Shown here: positions 44,215-56,300 of the stretch, one piece after another
Numbering within the stretch: the stretch's first letter is position 1
Layout: every line of letters begins with the position of its first letter
Assembly: GCF_907165205.1 (NCBI RefSeq)
Contig: NC_058189.1
Span: forward strand, 50,060,270 to 50,124,269
From: Coccinella septempunctata
Taxonomy: Eukaryota; Arthropoda; Insecta; Coleoptera; Coccinellidae
Direction: 5' to 3'
DNA: 64,000 bases
Notes under the pieces: generated by a model
What the model was told of the DNA's origin: nothing
The model's input: the letters and a program-made list of their open reading frames with translations, nothing else
Databases searched by the model: none
Made by a program: the position numbers and the translations under genes

Positions 44215-44951
44215 ACATCATTGTGAATTGGCAGTTACCCTCTTAATTTTGTAATAACTTGTCTATAGCTTGCTTCGAACTAAAACAATAAGACAAAAAT
44301 AGAGAAAAAATAGGGAAATTGAAAAGTAGGTCGTCCTAATTAAAATGAAGAAGTATTTTCTTTTTTTGCGTGAAAGCCTTCAAATGTATCCAACCCTCTT
44401 ATTGATTTGAAACAACTCGGATTCGATAACAGCAATCAATTATAGATTCTAGCATAATTCAGGCGGATCTTGAAATACAATTGGATGTTGGGGAAATACG
44501 TAACATCCACTTGGATAAAGCGATCAAGAGAAGTAGCGAGTGCGACTTGAGATCACTTAATCTAGCAATTTGCTCCGTTGTCAGCTTTAAATCCCAGAAC
44601 AATGTAATTATTGACAATAACATAAACCCCAGTCGCCAAATGAATATACTTCGATGACAGAGCCACTGTAAATTACCAAAATACGGAAATGCAAGGGGAC
44701 AAACTCGATTCCACTCTATGGCGTTAATTGGAGCGAGTGCAGGAAAACTCAATAACTAGATGTGATATGTCTAAATTGCGAATGTGTGCTACAATGTGTT
44801 GGGGTGCGACTAACAACTAGTGAAGAAGGATTTGTTTCGAACCCGCTTTCTTTTCTTGTTTCTATCGTACTCGTTCAAACTGAGAATACAGCAGAAATAC
44901 CACAAAAAAAATTCTTGTAAAATTAGTGATCTTCATTAGCATCAACGACTT

Positions 44952-46070
44952 ATAGTTGGGGAGCCCAAAAGGGAAATTCGGGATTTACTCGAGCGTGTCA
45001 GATTAACATAAGGGAACATACCTTGGACCCTGTAGAGTACCTCTACCAAAAATTAGACCTGCAAATAGGGGGAATTGTCCAGGACACTCAGGACAGCCTG
45101 TCAGAATAGTAAAAAAAGACGATCATACATACTCGAGTGTATCAGATTATGATATATGTGGTTAATAACATTTTGAAAAGTATATATTCTATTGATCTGA
45201 CAATTTAAGCGTTTCGAAAATGTGTGGAAGGGCACCAAACTTGTAGAAAAAGTCATGTGTTCTTAATTTGAAGCTAATGATTTAGAATAATGGAAAAATA
45301 TAAGCTGACAGTTTCAGCAAGCAGAAGCAATAAAAATTGGCCATAAAGGTAACAAAAATCATTTTTTTTTTAATATCTCCTCTTCTGGGCTTCAAATTGT
45401 TTTCGCATTTATAAAAAAAGTTGTAGAGCATTACATTTTCTACAAATTTTATTCGAAGCAATATTTTATACGTTTGAACGTAATTGAGATATATGGCGAT
45501 GAATGTATATTAGATTGGGTTTCTATATTGACCTTGGCCTTTCGCATGTGTGGCTAAGTTCCTCGCACTTATCACCGACTTGATCGAAAACGGTTAATGG
45601 TATGAAAAATTGCTTCAGACAAAAGTTGTATAGAATTTTATTATCTACAACGTTCATTATGAATACATAAACGATTAGAGGTACAAGAAAGGGGATTATT
45701 TCAAAAACTACCTTGTTATCATCTTCAAACTGTCAGACTAATGGATCAACACATATGCAACACCATCTTTATGAAAATCTGACAAGCTCTAGTATGTAGA
45801 AGTAACGATATTTTTGCATTTTTAAAGTACCGCTGTGACCTTGCGTCACGTCCGAATTGTCAGTCTCTTGAAATGTAGCTTCCTTTGAGTTCAATTAACA
45901 TATCCTCTAAAAATCTGACACGTTAGAAAATTTTTTTTTTACCAATTTCAACTCTTCCGTATCAAGCAAACTGTCAGATTGACATGAATTTATTATCAGA
46001 GACACGTAGGGCATGTAGAGTATCTTAACCTGATACGCTGGAGTATGTACCTACGCCTGACGATTTTTTA
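44952..46070. mobile_element. 1.1-kb repeat with TACTCGAGCGTGTCAGAT motifs, copy 2
   Basis: Begins ATAGTTGGGGAGCC and follows copy 1 (30213-31515) block by block with small deletions, ending CTGACGATTTTTTA. Motif copies near 44995 and 45130 (direct) and near 46030 (inverted, degenerate). Confidence 0.7.
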
Positions 46071-46700
46071 TATCTTTTAAAACCTACGAATAAAAACTAC
46101 GATACGCCAAGTTTGCTTCGGATCTTAAGAGGGGCCTACACCGTTTTAGTGGTCAGTTCAAAAAGAGAAAATGAATATCTTACGTCAGAAACCACTAATT
46201 TATATGTGGTTTTCATTATAATTCAATTCAATCAGTTGATCATCTCGGAAAGTCAGAAATTTTCATATTCGTCAGACGTAAAAAAAAAAAAAAAATTTTT
46301 CTTAGAAGATCTTATATTCGTACATGTCATTGACTTCACGAATTGAAATTATCTCTTCTATGAATTTCCACATGAAAAAATTTCTCGAAAAGTCTCGCCA
46401 TTGGCTGCAATTCGTATCCTGGTGAGATTTCAAAAAGACGGTCGTTAAGTGCTTTCATGTTTTCGACGAAAGTGGACTCTATTGTAATATTCGTAACTTC
46501 TACTGATCGTTCAAGTGTTCTGGTAACACCTCACATTCTGGTAGTCTTTCCCCCTTTACGGCCGTATACGGATGGCGAGAAAGTCCCGTGGTATAAACTC
46601 CTCTTAAGTTGCATCAACTTCGGGAGTTCTGCAACTCGTCTTTCTCCAAACCAAAATTGATGTCAAAATAGATTTTGAAAAAAAAACCTGGGATGACCCC

Positions 46701-46941
46701 GGGATACACAAAGCTTGATCGGGGTATCAACGCTTGATTGAGGAATGGACGTCAATTTGTTCTCAATCGATAATTCGGTCATGATCATTCAGAATATCAT
46801 TCTGTCATTTTGAATAATGATGTTCATACGTCCATTCAATTATTTTCAATAGATACTTCTGCAATATATTCAGAAATGAAAAGGTTTCACTGATTCCATT
46901 TTAGAAATCGTTGATCGGACAATCAAAGTTTTCTGGAACCC
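46701..46941. mobile_element. Short TIR MITE, copy 3
   Basis: Ends GGGATACACAAAGCTTGATC and CAATCAAAGTTTTCTGGAACCC (inverted). The interior TCATGATCATTCAGAATATC and CGTCCATTCAATTATTTTCA are shared with copies 1 and 2. Confidence 0.7.
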
Positions 46942-47952
46942 TCTGTCAGTCTTATTAATTGGTGAGGACGGGGTGTATTGTTGGAAACAACATGCAGATT
47001 CAAAACTGAAACAAATATTCCATTTATAATTACTATAGAGTGAACCATGAAAAATTCTTCTCCATTTATCGGAAACCAAGTAACACACATTTTTTTTCTC
47101 ACTGTGGGCATATTTTCCTTATGAAAGAAGTGGAAATCTAATATAACTAGAATAGAATGCATAACATCGTAACAATTACTCACGGCAAGAAAATATGGGG
47201 GACAATTTGGAAAACTCATGCGTGATTTGAATAGTAATTCAAATTGTGAGGAAAATAAAGCATTCGGGACTTGTCTCCTTGCGCTATTTATTGCAGTCAC
47301 GGTTTCTTTACTCGGAACAACCTCGAATGAAACTTTTATGAACTATCGTTTGTCAGGAATATTCCGCTTGGAATAAATCACTGAACTTCTTCCGGATAAG
47401 TCCTATTGGACTCCTATGAAACAGATAATGAAGGATTTACTGCTCATAGATCCGGATACGAATGATGTTTATGTTGTGATTACGTATTGTTTGTTTCCAA
47501 AGGAACCGGATAAAATGAACGTGACAAGGAGCTTGTATCATTATTATTTTTTAAACCATTATATCTTCGGATAAAGCGTGTTAAATGTCCAGAATTGGCC
47601 AGTCTCCTTTCAAGAAGTATTACCGCGAATACAATATACTTTTATTACTGCTTTAAGATATTGATTAATCGAAAAGATTACCTGACAATAATAAAGAAAC
47701 CAAAAAAATATGAATATAGAATTTATCATCATGAAAATATTCTTTCAAATGGTAGTTACACTTTTTGATTAAACAAATGCGAAGGACTTAGGGAGATGAT
47801 TCCTCGATGAAAATAAGAAGGGGTAGTTCCTATAAATTTTTTTCGAAATCGACCTCCCTTCAAAGATACAGCCTTTGAAAGCCGATGACGAGTTGACAGT
47901 TTTTAATTTTTTATGGGTTCTAAAAAACACTGAGTCATAAAACTATACATAA

Positions 47953-48882
47953 TAGAGTCATTCGGGGTAACTGAGCGCAGTGGGTAAGTGTGCGCAGTGC
48001 GTATATCTCGACTATGCAATGTATGAAAGAGAGGTTCATTTGGGTGAAGCAAGGGCGCAAAATCCCCAAATTAATTTTTCATAATAGTGAGCCGTGCGAC
48101 TTTTCGTTAACTTTTTATTTGTAATCAATCAAATTCATTAGTTTTCTTGTTAATTTTTAGCATCGCTGCAAATTCTGCCAGGTCCAAGTTCCGAGTCCGA
48201 CAGTGTTAAACAATATTTTATTCGATCATGGGCATATTAATCTAAATATATAATAAAAAATTTTAGGTTTTCTTAGCTGCTCAACTCCATAAGAACGTCA
48301 ATTCAAATTTTGGCTTACTGGGGAAAGTGTGCGCAGGTAAGTGTGCGCATAGATTCATTATATGGGCATTAGTTCAGTGAGGAATAAATTATGACATTGT
48401 TGTTTTTGTTGGTTAAGTCTCGATCAATATTGTCCTATTTGTTCGGAAAAATATGAAGAGCCACCAACAGGGGAATGTATCAAGTGTTGTGTTCACCAGG
48501 AATTGTGGCACGAACAATAATGCGGTGCTTATAAAAAGGCGCTTCTGTAATGACAATAAACAGCATTTCTCTAATATTGTAACATTTTGATGACATTATT
48601 TTGTGATTTGTTTTGATTGTTTGGTTCACTAAGCACTGCGTTCACTTACCCCGTGAGGATGCGCATACTTACCCGCAATACGGGGCACGTGAACGCTGAC
48701 TTTCACCATTAAATTTCTTTTTGCGGAAAGAAAACGTTTTTGTTTTTCGGCTTTTTGATGTTGTTCTATAGATTAGAAAATTCTCTATCTTATGAATATG
48801 TTTTAATTTTCCTAGCTTCAACATTTGAAACAGGGTATAGCTTGAAAGGCAAAAGTGCGCACAGTTGCCACGAATGACTCTA
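47953..48882 (+). mobile_element. pogo-like non-autonomous TIR element, copy 2
   Basis: 930 bp. The left tip TAGAGTCATTCGGGGTAACT is inverted relative to the right tip AGTTGCCACGAATGACTCTA, with TA ends. Reverse orientation to the copy at 16063-16997. From 48431 it carries a Cys-rich frame: CPICSEKYEEPPTGECIKC, then CVHQELWHEQ-stop-C. Confidence 0.8.
48425..48546 (+). pseudogene. Zinc-finger tail of a pogo-like transposase (remnant)
   Basis: CPIC-SEKYEEPPTGE-CIKC-CVHQELWHEQ, then a TAA where a Cys ligand should follow closely (next codon Cys), then GAYKKALL. This is the Cys-His finger pattern found at the C-terminus of some insect pogo/Tigger-type transposases. It has a premature stop and nothing upstream. 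Confidence 0.5.
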
Positions 48883-50088
48883 TGTAGCACTAAGTAGATG
48901 TTACTCACACAATTTTTTTAGATCTCATAACTTCATTATTAGCAGTTTAAAATAACAACTCCTTATGATTTTCCTTCAAAAATTGTTTTCGTGGGATAGA
49001 TTTTCCAAAAATAAAATTATGTAATGGTTTCCCATTCCATTCTGGAGAAAACTCTTGCAAAATTTCGATACAGTCGATACTTTTCTCGAAATAAATAAAA
49101 ACTTACAAGCAGTTCTGATCACTGTTCATTCCATTTCATCTTATAAGACAAAAGTGTTCCATAGAATGACTACCTCCCGCTAAAATACATGCATCAACTC
49201 TCTGCCTCATAGACCTTCGTGTACTGCTTGTAAGTTTTTATTTATTCCGAGAAAAATATCGACTGTATCAAAATTTGCAAGAGACTTTTCTCCAGAATTG
49301 AATGGGAAACCTTAAGAGAATCTCATTATTCGAAAATCTATCCCAGGAAAACAATTTCGGAAGAAAATCATAATAAAAGAATAAATAAATAAAAACTTTA
49401 TTATTATAATAATAAAGTTATGAGATCTAAAAAAATTGTGTCAGTAACATATACTTAGTGCTTCATATTATATATAGTTTTATGACATGTTTTTTAGAAC
49501 CCGTAAAAAATATTGAAAACTGTCAACTCGTCATCACCTTCCAAAGGTTGTATCGTGGAAGTGAGTTCGATTTCGAAAAAAAATTATTGTAACTACCCGG
49601 CTTATTTTCATCCAGCCAGGAATCATCTCCTTAGTCCTTCGTATTTGTTTACAGACACCCTGTATTCAGTAACTTCCCTAAACGTGATACTCTATAAGGA
49701 GTCCAATTTCATAGGTCATCAAAATAAGTCATTCAACTGAAAATTGTCTATATAAAATATTTAAAATGGCTGAGCTACAACCCCTAGAAGTTCTACAGAA
49801 TTTCATTAAATTTCAAGTACAGGCCTATGGAAGGTGACTCCAGCATCGGAAAAACGAATCAAAGCAATGAAGTGTCACTCAACCCTTTCTCCTATTCAAT
49901 TTTGAAGTGTTGAAGTACCTCCTTTTAGTGGTTGCTCGTTCAAGCCATCAAGCCTCAAAAATACGTCAAAAGATATCACCCAAACAAAATTATTTGACGT
50001 GAAGAGATTACGGGGTGGTTCCTCTGAGAAGGAACAACCTTTATGTAGAAGGGATGTAAATGAATAACTATTAAGAGTCAACAACAAA

Positions 50089-50094
50089 TTTATT
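50089..50094 (-). terminator. Polyadenylation signal candidate for gene C
   Basis: AATAAA on the minus strand about 40 bases past the gene C stop codon. Confidence 0.5.
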
Positions 50095-50133
50095 CAACAA
50101 AATATTTACAATAAGAAACGAGATGATTCCAAA

Positions 50134-50330
50134 TTAATAGGAATGAGAACCTTCGAATCCACTATGGCCACTGGATAGACTTGCAGCTAGAAGCGCGCTA
50201 TGTTCGTCATGATCGCCATATCCACCAATCGATGTGTAATGACCTAGGCCGCCTTGATGACCTTCATCACCGCTGGATTCATATTTTCCTGCAACGAAAC
50301 TGCCACCGTAGAGACCATTGTGGCCATCAC
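50134..50330 (-). CDS. Gene C terminal exon
   Basis: Acceptor CTCTTCCAG|GTGATGG completes a Gly codon. 64 codons end GFEGSHSY-stop. Repeated Gly-His pairs (DGHN, EGHQ, LGHY, SGHS). Confidence 0.8.
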
Positions 50331-53300
50331 CTGGAAGAGATATATGGGAAATAATTCAATGTAGATTTCCACCATGTCAAACCTCGCAGCAAAGAGAGCT
50401 TCAAAGAAATAGAATATGAAATATGAGATGAATAAAAAATTTTAATAAGAATAAGACGAATGCGTCCAGTATCTATATAGGGTATAAATGAAGAACTTTG
50501 AAAACATAGACAAAAAATAGTGTGGGTCCCTTTGTTTTCTTAGCTAAAACGTCATAACCCCATGAAACTTTTTAACAAAACAGTTATCGAGATAAAGTAC
50601 ACAGTTTTCGAAAAGTTTTTTCTTCTATAGGACCAATTTCGAACATTCGTTGAATTAAATAAGATCAAATCTCATGTACAACATTTCTACTCATAAAATA
50701 TTATCTAGATTATGACAAAAAATAGACCAATAAGGGTTTATTAATTTTATAAAAGTTTATGAATGTTTTGATGATATTCAGTGAGCCCAATTTAGGTTTA
50801 TCTCCCCGGTGAAGGTGAATTTAACATTTGATATCCAAAAATGTGCCTTCCAAAGAGTTCTTTGCTAATATCTCCCCAGAAAATTCATCAGTTTGATTCG
50901 TTATATAGAATTCTGCGTGGCCTAGCCATATTTTTTTATCAACCCGTTGTCATAATAGACTACCTCAAAGTTGATCCAGTTATTCGAGGTATTGATAGAG
51001 ATCATCTGTGGACTATAACATTTCGAAAATGAAATTTCCAAATAGCTGAATCGGTGCCATTAGCTCCAAATAATACTCTTTTCAACTCATTTGATGCGGA
51101 ATATAAAGCTCAACAATTTCTTTGGAAGAATCTCTTTTTATATTCGGATTTCCTTGGTTATATAGCCACAAAAACATAGTTGTTACATTTTTGGTCACTG
51201 AAAGCTTAATTCGCATCACGCTAGGAGGTAAATTTAGAATGCTCTTATTGGGTAATTAATGAAGTATTTCAAACAATAACAATGATAGTTGATTGATCAA
51301 ATGTCTGTAGAAATAAAATCCTTACCGCCGCCATGCTTAGTCAGATCAAATGTTTGTCCCTTCTGGTTCCCTATAGAAATAACACTGACTCCATGGTGGT
51401 AATCTCCACCATCTGAGCTTCCACCCTGGTGAGAGTCCAAACCATTTTGATTATTGCCATAACTTCCTAAACCCTCACTACTAGCATAACTTTCTCCACC
51501 ATAACCATTGCCACCGCCTCCACTGTAACTTCCTGGAGAAAGTCCATGGTCTAGCGAAAAAAGAAAATCAGCAAAAGTAATCAGAGGAGAACTCAGAAGC
51601 TCTAACCATTCTATACATTTTCAAGTTCAAATTGGCGCTAATCAAAATCAAAATGACATTAGTCAAAATCAAATTGACAATATCAATTTCAAATTGCCAT
51701 TAATCTGAAGAGAATTGGTATTAATCAAGTTCAAATTGGCATTTATCGATTTCAAATTGGCATTTCTCAATTTCAAATAGATATCAAACATAATAAAATT
51801 GCAATTGTAAAAATCGAACATCAACGTTCGAATGGAACTGAATCAGTTGATCACACAGATCAACACAGCTCTTTTTCTCTGTATTTTTCGTTCAAAAATT
51901 ATGAGTTTTTCTGATGGCAACATCTCTAAAAGTATTACTAAGTATGTATTCGGAGTCTCTCAAATCTTTGCATACTCTGCGAAATGAAATAGTTAATAGG
52001 TATCCAAAGAACAGCGAATAGTAATAAACGTTGATTCTGAAACACAATGGGAGTCTGAAATCGTCTCTTTTTATGATAACTTTTAAAAAAACACACGATC
52101 TTCCGTCTCTGCTCTGTAAATGAAACGAAATGGTAGAATCCAGAATTTCCAGAAATAAGAGAATATCGTTCAAAATAATATTGGCAAGGCAACGGTTGTT
52201 AATTGTGCAAAATTCATCGCTCATATTCAAAGATTAATTTTTTCTGCATTCGATATGTAAGATATAATTTTTTTGAGAAAATTCGTTATTCTCGAATAAT
52301 TTTAATTAATTATGACGTTATTCACTCGGTATATCATTCAATAAAATTTTTTCATTAATACATGTTATTCCAATGAAGAATTCAGAATTGCCAATTTGAT
52401 TTTGTTTATTGTCAATTTGTAATTGATAACTGCCAATTTGAAATTGATTAATGCCAATTTGCTTCTGATTAATGCCAGTTTGAAATTGATATTGTCAATT
52501 TGATTTTGACTAATGTCATTTTGATTTTGATTAGCGTTTTGAACTTGAAAAGGTATAGTTGCAATTAATTTTCATGTCATTTTTCAGCCTATATGTATAT
52601 GCAGCTCTCAAACAATGTTGTCAGTCATTTTCGCGAATCCACGATTCAATAAAAACAAATGCCTGTGATGATAACTGTCCTTTGCTTCTTAGCTACCATA
52701 ATTATAACTACTGTAAATCTAAAACAAAGGATAAAGAAAAGAATAAATTTTACCCGGGGAAGTGACCTATCATGGCTCGCTTGCAATTACCCACATGCTC
52801 ACCATGAAAAGTGATTTCTCTTCCGTATGAAATGAATACTATTATTATTTCGTATTTATTATGGAGTTGCCATTTCAGAAGGATAGGAAGCCTAATTATT
52901 GAAATATCGAAATGAGACGCCAAATTAGTATGGGCAATAGGTTTGAATTGAAAAGATGTAGAAAGTTTTCATCCCATTGAGATAGATCACTTTTACTTTG
53001 ATTTTTTTTTAAATTTTGAATACCATATGATGACATATCCAATGAAGTCATTTTAAAGTTCAATCACGTGAACTAAAAATATTTCATCTCAAAACAATTA
53101 ATAAGGTGACCAATTCATACAGTGTTTCTGAAAACCAGTAGTCTCGTCATCAAGGCCCTCATACTGCAATAAGGGTGAAAGGAAATAGTTTCAGTTTAAA
53201 GGATGCCATGGCCGTTATTGTCAATCATCCTCTTTCCATTACGTTTTAGATTTTCGTGGCTCTTTAACGATTTGTTTTCCTCGAGCTGCAACTCTGTGGG

Positions 53301-56300
53301 TTTTACTTTTTCACAGCAACTAAAAACATTGGCGTAGATAATTATCCTGAAGAATTATTGTTCCTCTTTGCTGTAACAATAATTATTCTTATGTTCTCCT
53401 CGAGCTAATTGTTCGCGTATACAAACGTCCGGGACATATACCCACAATGGATGTTGAAAAAAAAAGATTAATAGATAAACATTTTAAATATTAAACTTTT
53501 GGGTTCTCGTTTTCCATCAAAATTTTGCACCCCTCGTGAAACCATTCCAAACGTTTTCAATCTTTCGTTTTCCATAAAAATAACAGAGACAATCTGCGAT
53601 ACGATAATATGGAATCAACTTTCTTGTCTAATCTATTTTATTGATAACTAGCTGACCCGGCAAACCTAGTTTTGCCATTTAAATTATTTCTAGGGTAGAT
53701 AATAATAACTAACTCATCGTGATTGCTCGATTGGTCGTAAGAAAAAGGAATGCCTTTTTCTCTGTTCTGTACAATTTTTTTGGGAATATTTTGGTATATA
53801 AACCTTGCCCTAACAATAATAAACACAACGAAAAAAGAATTGTCCAATTTGGTGCTATCGTTTGAACAATAAAGCATTTTGAAGTAAACCATAGATCCTC
53901 TTTTATTAATATATATGTTACGGCTAAAGATAGGTGTGAGTATAAACTTAAGATTAGCCGGCTAAACTTAGGTTTATATTCGAGGATCGGCTAAAGTTCG
54001 ATAAAATATTCATCTGCATCAGGGCATTTTATCTTTAGCCGGCTAATGTGCACATTACCCAAAACGGAACGGCTAAAAATGTATTCGATGGACACGCGGA
54101 GATGTGATGTATCATGAATGATCGGATGGGAGAAGACGAAAGCACGCGCGGCCACGTTTTTCTTTCAATTTTAGGAAATTGAAATATGCAAAAGAGCATC
54201 GAATGTATTGGGGTTGTATTACATAACGCCCATGGGTTTTCAATTCAACATTCAACGAGTTATTTTCATCTGTCTAGGAGATTTGCTCTTCAACCGGGCC
54301 TAATTTGTGAAAAACCATAATATGACCCTACAAAAAAATGAGATATTAGACAGAAAATTTTTTCCGCAAACAGAAGTATATTTTCCCTACCATTCAATAA
54401 TTGGGTTTATGGAAAAATTACGAAATAGGAACTATAGTTTCTAACGTTGCAATGTTTTTCCAACCAATTTTTTCGTAAAAAAGAACGAAAAAAAACTATG
54501 AACATGAACATCGTTGAAAACACTTTCTCTGGCTGATTTTGTTAAAAATTTCTTCCCGAGTCATTGAACATACGGGTTCCAAAATATGGCCTGTCGCCAC
54601 CCTTGAATCATCCCGGGGGATACAAGTGCATTAATCGTAAAGGTTATCAGCCAAATCAAAGATTATAGAGTTAACTCTATAATCTTTGAGCCAAATAGTC
54701 CGGTTAACTACAAACAAGATTGGGTACTTCTACTTATATTTTTCTAGAACTAAACCTTTGGTATTTTGATGAAGAAGTTCGCGGCATCATTCTTGTCTTC
54801 ATTATCTCCTTCTGTTCATTCAATTCTCCTCAAATTATGGATAATAACAAGATGAAAAATAATCATTAACTCGTTAAGATTTTTAGATTCGTCAATAAGA
54901 ATTCGTTGAGACACAGTTGAAACAAATATATGTTCATTATCCAATTTCTCAACTGCTTAACAGAATGCTTTTCTGTTATTAAAATATGTGAAATTCATAC
55001 AAAAAATGCATTGCATTAATAGTTTGATTATACTCGTATTACTATTTCTTTACATTCTTTTAATTGCCGAAAATTTGCGCCCCTCAAGCCTTCTACATTT
55101 TTAGCCGATGGGATGTGGTTACACTTGAGTTTAGCCGGCTAAAGATAGAAGAAACTAACATTAGCAAATACCCGAAGCTAAACCTAAGTTTAGCCGGCTA
55201 ATCTTAAGTTTATGTTCACACCTATCTTTAGCCGTAACATATAGATTATTTAATCATCATGTATCATAACCACTTTGAAAGTTTTGACCAGTTCTACCGT
55301 TCTCTAATCCTCTCATTATATTTTTCAATTTCAGGAAAAAGACATAAGTATTAAGATCGGATAAAAAGTGGCCGAAGAACACCGAGAGGATATCTTTAAG
55401 ATTCTTAATTTATTGTTTGATGCAGAACCAATTTCTGCAAACTAGAAATCTATGTATTTATTTCTTGTGTTTGAGAAATTGGGGGAGGAAACCCATTAAA
55501 ACTGTTCGATCGAACCAAAATATCCTTCAATTTATTATAAACTAATGTGTCAAATTTTCAGATACCATAGGGCTCAGAATGTATGATTTCCTTTCTTCCT
55601 ATCACAATATGGATCTCTTAGCCTTCTAGATTTCAGGAAGCGATTTTTCTCTAAGCTCCACTAGGGGAAAGTCAAGCACTTAGTGGTCAATAATACACGT
55701 GCATTACGTGACGCAATCCATTGAAGACATCCAACAATTCGAGAGCTGGACTCTTTTTTTCATCCATTCTCAATCTGAGGGAATGATTGCGATCGGCCAC
55801 TGCGGAAACTAATGGGACTCCAACAGAGGGCGATGCGGGAGTCCCTTTTCCATGAAGGGATTTGAATTTTCCATTCGGGACACGTGTATAGCCCGCTGAT
55901 TCTGTCGAATGAATGAGAAATCGTATCACACGTGTAGTCGCGGTTACGCCTTTTCGAGGTGAAATTCGATCAGTTCTATCCAACGGCTAGTTGAATAGAT
56001 GCTGTCGAGAAAAATCAAACTAGCACCATATCTTGGCTATAAAGTATACTGAGCATTTCCTCACAACGCCAGCGGTCGCATATCTATACTTCATTCACTT
56101 TTATTTTAGCAGTCGGTTGGCCATGGAAATTTGACACATCTCACTCTGTATAGTACGAAAATGTGGGGTTATGACGCTTGTCAAAACATTTTTGGGCTTT
56201 AAATCAACGCTATGTTGCCCGTTCTACGTAAAAGTTTCTGTTATTACGTACTTTATCACAATGTCGAATCTCTTCGGAAAATATGTGACGAACATAATTG

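Larger units (their letters stand above)
47757..49664. mobile_element. Palindromic element with arms of about 400 bp, interrupted by a pogo-like element
   Basis: The left arm runs 47757-47952 and resumes 48883-49136; the right arm runs 49212-49664 and ends CAGACACCCTGTA. Mirrored words include AAACAAATRCGAAGGACT, GAGTTGACAGTTTT, ATCTCATAACTT and TACAGTCGATA. The right arm is uninterrupted, which shows where the left one was split. Confidence 0.8.

Noticed and set aside
44459..44752. Minus-strand 97-codon frame and an opposing plus-strand frame without stops
   Set aside because: Neither translation shows a family motif, and no splice sites or partner exons were found.
51892..52230. Two overlapping minus-strand frames of 112 and 84 codons
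   Set aside because: They lie in the spacer of the inverted repeat in a gene C intron, overlap in different frames and look like chance frames.
55687..55983. Minus-strand 98-codon frame of higher GC (MDRTDRISPRKG)
   Set aside because: No recognised domain, no signal peptide, no splice-linked partner; composition alone is not enough to call a gene.
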